DNA of 10,359 nucleotides, taken from NCBI GenBank assembly GCA_003477045.1, contig DMTS01000147.1, positions 9,995 to 20,353 of the forward strand. Direction: 5' to 3'. This document shows, piece by piece, positions 1 to 6,179 of the stretch. The notes under the pieces are model-generated. The model was not told where the DNA came from. It was given only the letters and a program-made list of their open reading frames with translations, and searched no databases. The number at the start of each line of letters is the position of its first letter. Position 1 is the first letter of the stretch. The stretch comes from Candidatus Delongbacteria bacterium. Lineage in GTDB: Bacteria; UBA4055. The position numbers were made by a program, and so were the translations under genes.

Positions 1-204
1 GCCGCACAATACATCTGGGAATCTTCTGTCGAACGGGAATTCATATATAGCTTCATCACTGTGTATGACGGACTACTTACGCCCGACAGCACTGAACTTG
101 ACGGCGGCAGGTTCTGGTCAAAGACCGAGATCGAATCAAATCTCGGAAAAGGTGTTTTCACGCCTAACTTCGAAGAAGAATACAAAATGATATTCCCAAT
201 ATAA
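1..204 (+). CDS. Probable Nudix hydrolase, C-terminal part (5' end outside window)
   Basis: An open frame enters from the left edge and ends at TAA 202-204, giving 67 visible residues. The segment reads like the C-terminal half of a Nudix domain of the isopentenyl-diphosphate-isomerase-like or YfcD-like type. A strand-rich stretch (EREFIYSFITVYDG) is followed by ELDGGRFWSKTEIE, the usual 'E..GGRWFSLEEI' position. The end, GVFTPNFEEEY, matches the 'FTPWF..EY' tail of that group. The Nudix box (GX5EX7REUXEEXGU) lies upstream of the window, so catalytic competence cannot be judged. Family members hydrolyse nucleoside diphosphates linked to another moiety; the substrate here is unknown. The assignment rests on tail motifs only. 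Confidence 0.7.
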   Translation, partial: AAQYIWESSVEREFIYSFITVYDGLLTPDSTELDGGRFWSKTEIESNLGKGVFTPNFEEEYKMIFPI

Positions 205-277
205 ATTTTATTTCTATTGATTGAGAACAACAATTTAATTATTATTTAGCAATTATATTAAACTATGGAGTCCGGTC

Positions 278-2611
278 ATGAAGAATTCTATAATTGCGAA
301 AATATTATTTCTGGTTCTTATTTTTGCACTTTTCATCAATGCTTTTCCCCAGGAAAAAAGCGAAGTTTCGCTTCCGTGGATCGAATTTAAAAATCTGACG
401 AACATCGACAAGAACATGATCATAATACCCCTCGATACATTTGAGAAACTTCTTATTCAGACAGGAAAGCAGGATTACAAATCATACAACATCGCCAACG
501 GGAATGTGATACTTAATCAGGCTGATTTCAAGAAGATCGTTGACAGTATGGTTAACCCTGCGGGATCGGCAGGTACTCCGCCTTACAGCTATCTAATTAC
601 CAAAGCTGTCTATAAAGGAAAGATGAAATCTGAAAATACGGATTTTACTGCAACATTCCTTGTACATGTTCTTAATTCCGACCAGTATCAGAAAGTGCCC
701 GTACTCCCTGTTTCCACCGCATTATCGGATATAAAAGTAAACGGTCAGCCGGCGCTTGTTGTAAGCGAGAACGGCTACACGAACCTTGTTCTGAAAGGCA
801 AAGGCGAGTACAGGGTGGATGCTTCGTTCTCGGTAAAATCATCTCTTTCCAAAGGTCCGTACCAGCTTTATCTTTATATAAATCAGACACCGATAACGCT
901 TTTTGAGCTTGAGATACCGCAGCCTCAAATAGAAGTTGAAATACCACAGGCCAGCCAGATAAACACGACCGAAAGCAATAAAACAACTTATATTTCCGCT
1001 GTGATCATGCCTACGACCGGATTAAATATCACCTGGAGAAAAAAATTCGAGGTAATCGAAAAACTTCCGTCAAAAGTTTATGCCGATATGAATCACCTGA
1101 TATCCATCGAGGATAACGCGCTCAAAACCAACACGACTATAAATTACAACATTCTGCATACCGAGATTGAAGGAGTGACCGTAGCTTTAGACGATAACGT
1201 GAACATCCTTAACATTTACGGTGACGGCGTGGGCGAGTGGCAGGAGATTATAAAAGATAAAACACGCATGATAGTCATCCCCTTCACTTACGGCAAAAAA
1301 GGAAATGCATTCGTAAATCTCGTTACAGAAGTACCTTTGAGCACAGAAGGACTTGAAACACCTTTCACAGGAATCAGAACCTTAAATACTATCAGAGAAA
1401 GCGGAAATATCGGGATAGAACTTAATACTAGCGCGGAAGTTCTTGTTACAGAGAACAGAGGACTTGAAAGAATAGCGACCCAGACACTTCCTGCCGATCT
1501 TATCAACCGTTCGGTTAAACCGCTGATTGAAGGATTTAAATATTCTAAACATCCCTATCTTCTTCTTCTAGATATTACCAAACATAAAAAGATCGGCGTA
1601 CCTACGGCGGCTATATACTCGGCGAATATCATTACGCTGTTCACAGAGGATGGAAAGATAGTTCACAATATTGAATATAATATCAAGAACAGCTCAAAAC
1701 AGTTCCTTGAAATAAAGCTTCCTAAAAACGCGGAAGTATGGAGCGTTTTTGTAAATAATGAGCCGGTTGAGTCTTCTCTGAATGATGACGGTAAGCTGCT
1801 TATACCTCTAATCAGATCAAATTCACTAAACAGCACTTTTGATACTTTCCCGGTCGAAGTGATCTTCGCAGAATCAAAGGAAAATTTCGGATTGTTCGGA
1901 ACTAAAGAATCACTTCTGCCTGCCGTAGATCTGCTAACAAGCCAGGTCTTATGGTCGGTATATCTGCCGAACGACTACAAATATCTTTATTTCTCAAGCA
2001 CACTTGAAAAAGAGGAAATGATAAGAGGCCTTAATATTTTCGGCGACGAGAGAGTTTATGACGAATCCGAAGCTAATGAAGTAGGCATGGATAAAAAAGA
2101 TGCCGGCGATATGGAGGCAAAAGCTCAGCTCAGCGAATTCAGGAATGCGCCTGTTGCCGAGTCAGACCAGATGGTGCAGATGAGCAAGGAAAAGAGCTTC
2201 GGGAGAAAGATGGAACAACTGGCGGCATCGCCTTCAATTTCTCAAGCTTCAGGATCAACGGGACTTTTGCCGATAAGGATAAATGTGCCGATGACTGGCC
2301 AGATATACAGATTCGCTAAAACAATAGTCAATCCCGCTGACCCGCTCACTTTTAAAGTTTATTTTATTCAGAGTTGGGTGCCCGCTTTTATTAAATGGCT
2401 TATCATAATCGTTCTGATAGCGGTAATAGTAATTTTCAGAAAAAAGATTAAAGAATTTATATTCAAGCTTTCCGCTAAATCTCACAAAGAACATGAAACA
2501 ACCGAAAAGACAGTTTACTTCAACGAAAGTGATTTTAAGAAAGATGAAGCTGCGCCTGAATCGCCGGACGAAAAGAATGAAGCAGTTCCTGAAGAAGAAA
2601 AAAAGGAATAA
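278..2611 (+). CDS. Exported protein with C-terminal membrane anchor, unknown function
   Basis: This 777-residue protein is probably a periplasm-facing membrane protein. Residues 1-25 form a signal peptide: basic start, hydrophobic KILFLVLIFALFINAF, then a cleavage-like AFPQ. A long strand-rich ectodomain with no cysteine-rich or catalytic signature follows (about 26-690). It begins with VSLPWIEFKNL and IIIPLDTFEKLL, a pattern I recall from large uncharacterised exported bacterial proteins. A low-complexity Met/Gln/Ala linker spans roughly 605-660. One transmembrane helix lies at about 704-720 (FIKWLIIIVLIAVIVIF), then a basic stop-transfer and a 57-residue Lys/Glu-rich cytoplasmic tail. The start is well supported by GGAG at 267-270, 7 nt before ATG. 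A weak promoter candidate is TTG 217-219, 20 nt, TATTATTT 240-247. The next reading frame (a relic) starts 1 nt after the stop, so it once had an operon partner. Confidence 0.85.
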   Translation: MKNSIIAKILFLVLIFALFINAFPQEKSEVSLPWIEFKNLTNIDKNMIIIPLDTFEKLLIQTGKQDYKSYNIANGNVILNQADFKKIVDSMVNPAGSAGTPPYSYLITKAVYKGKMKSENTDFTATFLVHVLNSDQYQKVPVLPVSTALSDIKVNGQPALVVSENGYTNLVLKGKGEYRVDASFSVKSSLSKGPYQLYLYINQTPITLFELEIPQPQIEVEIPQASQINTTESNKTTYISAVIMPTTGLNITWRKKFEVIEKLPSKVYADMNHLISIEDNALKTNTTINYNILHTEIEGVTVALDDNVNILNIYGDGVGEWQEIIKDKTRMIVIPFTYGKKGNAFVNLVTEVPLSTEGLETPFTGIRTLNTIRESGNIGIELNTSAEVLVTENRGLERIATQTLPADLINRSVKPLIEGFKYSKHPYLLLLDITKHKKIGVPTAAIYSANIITLFTEDGKIVHNIEYNIKNSSKQFLEIKLPKNAEVWSVFVNNEPVESSLNDDGKLLIPLIRSNSLNSTFDTFPVEVIFAESKENFGLFGTKESLLPAVDLLTSQVLWSVYLPNDYKYLYFSSTLEKEEMIRGLNIFGDERVYDESEANEVGMDKKDAGDMEAKAQLSEFRNAPVAESDQMVQMSKEKSFGRKMEQLAASPSISQASGSTGLLPIRINVPMTGQIYRFAKTIVNPADPLTFKVYFIQSWVPAFIKWLIIIVLIAVIVIFRKKIKEFIFKLSAKSHKEHETTEKTVYFNESDFKKDEAAPESPDEKNEAVPEEEKKE

Positions 2612-2612
2612 T

Positions 2613-2715
2613 ATGGCTGAATACAAAGAGATACAGAAATTCAATTCCCCGTGGGTTCGGCACTCAGAAGCCTGATGAACTTAAGAGATATCTGTTGGAC
2701 TGTGGCATAAAATAG
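2613..2715 (+). pseudogene. Deletion relic of a small gene (N- and C-terminal ends only)
   Basis: One base after the preceding stop, ATG 2613 opens a frame reading MAEYKEIQKFNSPWV, then ends at TGA 2673-2675 after 20 codons. In the +1 frame from about 2656 the reading FGTQKPDELKRYLLDCGIK continues to TAG 2713-2715. The first piece resembles the start of small Bacteroidota membrane proteins ('..YREIQKFNQ.WLW..'). The second resembles the C-terminus of the same sort of protein ('..IGTQKPEEL..'). The simplest reading is an internal out-of-frame deletion of most of the gene, near 2650-2656, that fused the two ends. No hydrophobic core remains. The family match is from memory; the frame change and the one-base spacing are directly visible. 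It could instead be a tiny 20-codon ORF. Confidence 0.55.
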
Positions 2716-2732
2716 ACATTAAAATTGATTCT

Positions 2733-3533
2733 TTATCTTTTCGTCCTGAACATATTTTCCAGCATTTCATACAATTCCGGATGTTTGGCTTTGAACTTTT
2801 CGGGATTTTCAAAAAAATATTCGCTTACTACGGCGAAGAATTCGGTTTTATCCTTTGAACCGTACGGATTTATGTCGGATCGCCCTTTAAAAATCTCTTC
2901 CATGTTTTTGTGGATCAGTCCAACCCATGGAATAATATATTTTTTTTCTAAAAATAGCTTCGGGACACCATCAACAGAACCGTCGGATTTATCTATCAGA
3001 TGAACAAACTCATGAATACCGACATTAGTGCCGTCCCACTCATTCGCGAAACCCCAGTGAAGGTCAGGCTTGGAAAGTATCATTTTATCGTTCAGCGGTC
3101 CGTCCCCGACCATACCTATATTGTCCGGAATACCCGAAGCATCGCGTCCGTCGTCTGTCTGAAAGTCCTCATTGAAACTGTCCGGGTAAAGCAGAACTTC
3201 CTTTACATTCAGATACTGCCAGTCGGGGAACCTGAAAATCGGAATGATCGCGCTTGCGGCTACCAGAAGACCATCGGCCTCATTCACGGAAATATTAATA
3301 CCCGATATCTTTACATTCTCAAGAAATTCAGAGACCTTGAATTCAAAAAACTTTTTTTCTTCAACAGGCAAAGCTCTATAAAAACTCACTTTTGAATTTA
3401 GTATAAGCTTTGCTTTGTTAGACAAATTATTTTTCGGAGCTCTCCACTGTCCGAGCGTACCGAGATAACGGAAAAGCCAGATCATCGCGCCTGCAAATAC
3501 TATCATAAATATGCTTACTATCAAATTTGTCAT
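2733..3533 (-). CDS. mtfA: MtfA-like zinc metallopeptidase (M90 family)
   Basis: This 266-residue protein has the hallmarks of the MtfA/M90 peptidase family. The zinc-binding HExxH is HEFVH at residues 174-178, followed by LIDKSDG. A downstream DKTEFFAVVSEYFFENPE (about 228-245) supplies the third, glutamate ligand, probably E231 by analogy with E. coli MtfA. Length is near the E. coli protein (265 aa). It also carries an N-terminal hydrophobic helix (residues about 3-21), so it is probably anchored to the inner membrane with the catalytic domain cytoplasmic. E. coli MtfA is an aminopeptidase that titrates the repressor Mlc and so affects glucose PTS; no Mlc or ptsG is visible here, so that role cannot be transferred. 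The start abuts the predicted promoter (-7 element 4 nt upstream), implying a leaderless message. It is tail to tail with the relic at 2613-2715. Confidence 0.9.
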   Translation of the reverse strand: MTNLIVSIFMIVFAGAMIWLFRYLGTLGQWRAPKNNLSNKAKLILNSKVSFYRALPVEEKKFFEFKVSEFLENVKISGINISVNEADGLLVAASAIIPIFRFPDWQYLNVKEVLLYPDSFNEDFQTDDGRDASGIPDNIGMVGDGPLNDKMILSKPDLHWGFANEWDGTNVGIHEFVHLIDKSDGSVDGVPKLFLEKKYIIPWVGLIHKNMEEIFKGRSDINPYGSKDKTEFFAVVSEYFFENPEKFKAKHPELYEMLENMFRTKR

Positions 3534-3537
3534 AATT

Positions 3538-3569
3538 GAAATTTATAAAAATAAGAACGAATTTGCAAA
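3538..3569 (-). promoter_or_regulatory. Promoter of mtfA (Bacteroidota type, leaderless)
   Basis: Read on the minus strand, TTTG (complement of 3566-3569) is followed after exactly 20 nt by TAAATTTC (complement of 3538-3545), close to the TTTG/TAnnTTTG consensus. Only 4 nt separate the -7 element from the mtfA ATG at 3533, so transcription should begin at or next to the start codon. The TTTG lies in the palindrome ATTTGCAAAT (3561-3570), shared with the divergent promoter. Confidence 0.65.
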
Positions 3570-3593
3570 TGCACCTGTAATTCAGTATATTTA
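3562..3593 (+). promoter_or_regulatory. Promoter of the first nucleotidyltransferase operon
   Basis: TTTG at 3562-3565 is followed after 20 nt by TATATTTA at 3586-3593, matching the Bacteroidota -33/-7 pattern except for the last base. The predicted start of transcription near 3598 gives a leader of about 27 nt to the GTG at 3625. It is back to back with the mtfA promoter, the two -33 elements being halves of one palindrome. Confidence 0.6.
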
Positions 3594-3624
3594 GAGTGAC
3601 GGATAATAAAAACGGAATATAGCT

Positions 3625-3810
3625 GTGGAAATGGTTATTACTATTACAACCCATGACGAGCAGAGAAAATCAGACAGGATATACTGGAAAAGTCTGACGC
3701 CCGAGCAAAGATTGGATATTGTTGAGCAGTTAAGAATTGAATCAGGGAAATTTTTATATGAATATCCAGCCAGACTTCAAAGAATTATTACAGTTACTCG
3801 AAAAGCATAA
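3625..3810 (+). CDS. Small protein overlapping a nucleotidyltransferase, putative antitoxin partner
   Basis: This 61-residue ORF starts at GTG 3625 (reading MEMVITITTHDEQRKSDR) or at ATG 3631. I prefer GTG because similar small proteins I recall begin 'MEKVITIRT..DEQ.KSDR.YW'. The centre, YWKSLTPEQRLDIVEQLR (residues about 20-37), is amphipathic helix; the end is basic (ARLQRIITVTRKA). It has no signal peptide or membrane segment. Its 3' 53 bases overlap the next gene in another frame, so the two are almost certainly co-translated. Short ORFs of this type occur directly upstream of small DxD nucleotidyltransferases in several phyla, which suggests a toxin-antitoxin-like or subunit relationship. 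That role is inferred from gene order and not from a known fold. Confidence 0.7.
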   Translation: MEMVITITTHDEQRKSDRIYWKSLTPEQRLDIVEQLRIESGKFLYEYPARLQRIITVTRKA

Positions 3811-4204
3811 AGTCGAATATATGATAATCGGAGGATATGCTGTAGCTTTTTACGGTTATCCCAGATTTACAAAAGATATTGATATTTTTTTCGAGATTTC
3901 TAAAGATAATATAGCTAAATTAATTAAAGCTCTTATCGAATTTGGTTTTCCTGAAAAAGACCTGAAAAATGATTTATTTGCTACAAAAGGAAATGTAATT
4001 ACTTTTGGTGTTGCCCCTGTCAGGGTTGATCTGCTGAATGAGATTAGCGGTGTTGAATTCAGTGTAGCTAAAAAACATAGAGCACGAGGTAAATATAGTG
4101 AGCTGGAAGTTTATTTTATCGGTAAAGACGACCTGATCAGGAATAAGTTATCTACTGACAGGCTTCACGACAAAGCTGATGCAGAGGAATTAAAGGATAA
4201 ATAA
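3758..4204 (+). CDS. Small nucleotidyltransferase (MNT/DUF6036-like), putative toxin
   Basis: This 148-residue protein belongs to the polymerase-beta-like nucleotidyltransferase superfamily. The GG motif is IIGGYAVAFYGYPR (G25-G26), followed by the metal-binding pair in RFTKDIDIFF (D40, D42). A third acidic residue is likely D91 in PVRVDLLNEI. The C-terminal FIGKDDLIRNKLSTDRLHDK is the usual 'ddLi.nKla..R.KDlaD' segment, though less conserved. I chose ATG 3758, preceded by AGGGA at 3744-3748, over an in-frame TTG at 3737. Start and family pattern (MNIQPDFKELL) both favour it. Such proteins transfer nucleotides to tRNA or partner proteins in toxin-antitoxin systems; no HEPN partner is present, the neighbour being the small ORF overlapping its 5' end. 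It is AT-richer than the genes farther right. Confidence 0.85.
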   Translation: MNIQPDFKELLQLLEKHKVEYMIIGGYAVAFYGYPRFTKDIDIFFEISKDNIAKLIKALIEFGFPEKDLKNDLFATKGNVITFGVAPVRVDLLNEISGVEFSVAKKHRARGKYSELEVYFIGKDDLIRNKLSTDRLHDKADAEELKDK

Positions 4205-4209
4205 ATCAA

Positions 4210-4653
4210 ATGATCTTCGATTATATAAAAAATATGGATAAATATAAAAACCTTAATCCGAGGTTTGAAAAGGCGTTCGCGTTCATTCAGACTGCCGATC
4301 TTGAAAATCTGCCCGTCGGAAAACACATGATCGAAGGAGATGACATTTACGCATCAGTCACTAAATACAAGACAAAAACCGAAGGGTATCTTGAAGCGCA
4401 TGTTAAATATATTGACATTCAGCTAATTACAAAGGGGATTGAACAGATCGGATTTTTCGGGCTTGAAGATCAGGAAATAAGAGATCATTATGATGATGAA
4501 AAAGACATCGCGTTCTATTTTGGAGATTGCGAACATCTGATCCTGCAGCCGGGATTATTCGCGATATTTTTTCCCAAGGACCTTCATAAGCCCGGAATAT
4601 CGGTTTACTCACCCGTTGAAGTAAAAAAAATTGTAGTTAAAGTAAGAGTATAG
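4210..4653 (+). CDS. YhcH/YjgK/YiaL family protein
   Basis: This 147-residue protein is of the DUF386 family (YhcH/YjgK/YiaL, also called beta-galactosidase subunit beta). The opening MIFDYIKNMDKYKNLNPRF is typical. Conserved features are LEAHVKYIDIQLI with E62/H64, the DHYDDEKDIAFY strand (92-103) and FFPKDLHKPG with H126, which form the metal site of the cupin-like barrel. Members act in sialic acid or other sugar catabolism, possibly as anomerases or epimerases; no sugar genes are in this window, so the substrate is open. It starts 5 nt after the nucleotidyltransferase stop, with AAGG at 4193-4196 rather far (13 nt) upstream, and no promoter of its own is visible. It probably rides on the upstream operon, an unusual pairing of a housekeeping-type sugar protein with a toxin-like module. 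Confidence 0.88.
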   Translation: MIFDYIKNMDKYKNLNPRFEKAFAFIQTADLENLPVGKHMIEGDDIYASVTKYKTKTEGYLEAHVKYIDIQLITKGIEQIGFFGLEDQEIRDHYDDEKDIAFYFGDCEHLILQPGLFAIFFPKDLHKPGISVYSPVEVKKIVVKVRV

Positions 4654-4664
4654 GTCTTCAAAAC

Positions 4665-4695
4665 TTGACTTTCTCCATAAAGTAAAGTATATTTG
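4665..4695 (+). promoter_or_regulatory. abiE promoter (perfect TAnnTTTG)
   Basis: TTG at 4665-4667, a 20-nt spacer and TATATTTG at 4688-4695 make the best Bacteroidota-type promoter in the window. Predicted transcription starts near 4700, leaving a leader of about 21 nt before the abiEi ATG at 4721. Confidence 0.75.
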
Positions 4696-4711
4696 TACTA
4701 ACTGGAGAAAG
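4669..4711. promoter_or_regulatory. Perfect 9-bp inverted repeat, probable AbiEi operator
   Basis: CTTTCTCCA at 4669-4677 and its exact reverse complement TGGAGAAAG at 4703-4711 bracket the -7 element. Centres are 34 bp apart, about three helical turns. The left arm lies between -33 and -7 and the right arm just after the predicted start of transcription. AbiEi proteins of known AbiE systems repress their own promoter by binding inverted repeats, so this is the expected place and form of the operator. The right arm also contains GGAG, the likely ribosome binding site of abiEi (13 nt from ATG). Confidence 0.65.
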
Positions 4712-4720
4712 CGACAACTT

Positions 4721-5308
4721 ATGTATTACGACAATTTATATCTGATGAACAACCTTTCGGGGTATGCATCGCCCAAAATGAAACTGACGGCATTGGTAAA
4801 ATCCGGAGAATATGTAAGGATCAGGCGCGGACTTTATATAAAAGGTCACGAGTACAATATCAAAACTCTGGCAAATGTGATATACGGACCCTCATATATT
4901 TCTTTCGAATACGCACTATCATACTACGGAATGATCCCTGAAAAAGTGACGGCCGTAGCTTCAGCCGTTTTCAATAAAAACAAAGATAAAGAATTCGATA
5001 CGCCGGTCGGAAGATTTGTTTACAGATACATCAACCCTGTACTATATTTCCACGGTATCGAAAGACATGAAGAGAACGGAGAACCCTATCTTATCGCCTC
5101 CAGAGAAAAAGCCCTTTGCGACATCCTGTACAAAATTAAGAACATCAGCGGAAAGACCGATATTGAACTGCTGCTTTTTGATGACCTCAGAATTGATGAG
5201 GCTGAATTTTTGAGGCTTAACATTACAGATCTTAAATTAATTGTACCGCTCTACGGAAAAATACTCCCCGATAAAATGCTCGAATATCTGAAAGCAAGGA
5301 GAAAATGA
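4721..5308 (+). CDS. abiEi: AbiEi-family antitoxin / transcriptional autorepressor
   Basis: This 195-residue protein resembles AbiEi, the antitoxin of type IV AbiE toxin-antitoxin systems. An N-terminal winged helix-turn-helix spans about residues 8-45 (SPKMKLTALVKSGEYVRIRR then GLYI). The antitoxin domain follows, with YGPSYISFEYALSYYGMIPE (55-74) and the conserved IASREKALCDILY (126-138). In studied systems the N-terminal domain binds operator repeats and the C-terminal part relieves toxin activity without direct protein contact. Here it is preceded by a strong promoter inside a perfect inverted repeat, in keeping with autoregulation. The stop overlaps the next gene's start region (ATGATG), so the pair is translationally coupled. 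All expected domains are present and no disruption is seen. Confidence 0.88.
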   Translation: MYYDNLYLMNNLSGYASPKMKLTALVKSGEYVRIRRGLYIKGHEYNIKTLANVIYGPSYISFEYALSYYGMIPEKVTAVASAVFNKNKDKEFDTPVGRFVYRYINPVLYFHGIERHEENGEPYLIASREKALCDILYKIKNISGKTDIELLLFDDLRIDEAEFLRLNITDLKLIVPLYGKILPDKMLEYLKARRK

Positions 5309-6171
5309 TGCACAGCGCAGTGAATGAAATGCTGAAAAAATACAAATGCGTTACTACTGATGATTATAAAAACGCAATTAAAGAGATAGTTCAGGAAATA
5401 GCTCTTCTGGGACTGTACAGAGCGGATTTTTTCAATACGGCAGCATTTTACGGAGGATCAGCTTTAAGAATATTTTACGGAACAGGAAGATTTTCGGAAG
5501 ACCTTGATTTTTCTTTAAAGGACCCGAATGTTAGCTTCGACATTTCACAGTATTGCGATGCGGTAAAAGATGAGCTCGGAGCGTTCGGCTTTAAAATGGA
5601 AGTGGAAAAAAAGACAAAATCTTTCAATACAAATATCGAATCGGCGTTCATAAAGGGAGGAACGAAGATCCAGATAATGAACATAACATCTACCCTTCCG
5701 GGAATAGCGAAAATTCACAGGAACGAGAAACTTAAGATCAAGCTTGAAGTTGATACTAATCCGCCGTCCGGAGCTGGATTTGAGGTCAGATATCATTTAT
5801 CGCCGGTACCATATTCGGTTCTGCTATACGATATGCCATCATTGTTTGCGGGAAAACTTCATGCCGTTCTCTGCAGGAACTGGGGAGGAGGAAGATCTAA
5901 GGGAAGGGACATTTACGACCTAGTCTGGTACATATCACAAAATGCTAAACCGAACCTTGAGCATCTTTCAGAAAGGATGAATCAGACAGGACATTTAAAG
6001 TCAGGCACAAAACTGACTCCGGGCGTATTAAAAGCTTTGCTGACCGAAAAGTTTACCGGAATAGACTTCAAGGCAGCGAAAAAAGATGTAGAACCGTTCA
6101 TCAAAGACACAAGAGAGCTTAACCTGTGGTCAAAGGAATTCTTCATATCAATTGTTAATGACAAACTTTAG
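5308..6171 (+). CDS. abiEii: AbiEii-family nucleotidyltransferase toxin
   Basis: This protein of about 287 residues is an AbiEii/DUF1814 nucleotidyltransferase. From the first in-frame ATG (5305), the active-site motif is YGGSALRIFYGTGRFSEDLD, with G50-G51-S52 and D66/D68. The KLKIKLEVD segment (142-150) gives further conserved Lys/Asp residues. The hallmark C-terminal SLFAGKLHAVLCR plus GRDIYDLVWY (179-209; K184, R201-D202, D205) is intact. AbiEii toxins bind GTP and MenT homologues add nucleotides to tRNA acceptor ends, so this one is predicted to be bacteriostatic through such transfer. Two adjacent ATGs are possible. I prefer 5308, which puts AAGGAG (5296-5301) at 6 nt; 5305 would leave only 3 nt. 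All catalytic residues are intact, so it should be active and held by abiEi. Confidence 0.9.
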   Translation: MHSAVNEMLKKYKCVTTDDYKNAIKEIVQEIALLGLYRADFFNTAAFYGGSALRIFYGTGRFSEDLDFSLKDPNVSFDISQYCDAVKDELGAFGFKMEVEKKTKSFNTNIESAFIKGGTKIQIMNITSTLPGIAKIHRNEKLKIKLEVDTNPPSGAGFEVRYHLSPVPYSVLLYDMPSLFAGKLHAVLCRNWGGGRSKGRDIYDLVWYISQNAKPNLEHLSERMNQTGHLKSGTKLTPGVLKALLTEKFTGIDFKAAKKDVEPFIKDTRELNLWSKEFFISIVNDKL

Positions 6172-6179
6172 GAAAAACT

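Noticed and set aside
672..986. Open frame antisense to the large exported protein
   Set aside because: It lies fully inside a well-supported gene, shows no family features and has no promoter or ribosome binding site.
2725..3395. Plus-strand open frames across the MtfA gene (2725-3003 and 3000-3395)
   Set aside because: They are antisense to a gene with an intact HExxH motif and carry no recognisable domain.
3737..3757. Upstream TTG start for the small nucleotidyltransferase
   Set aside because: An ATG follows 7 codons later with a purine-rich AGGGA at proper distance, and the protein pattern begins there.
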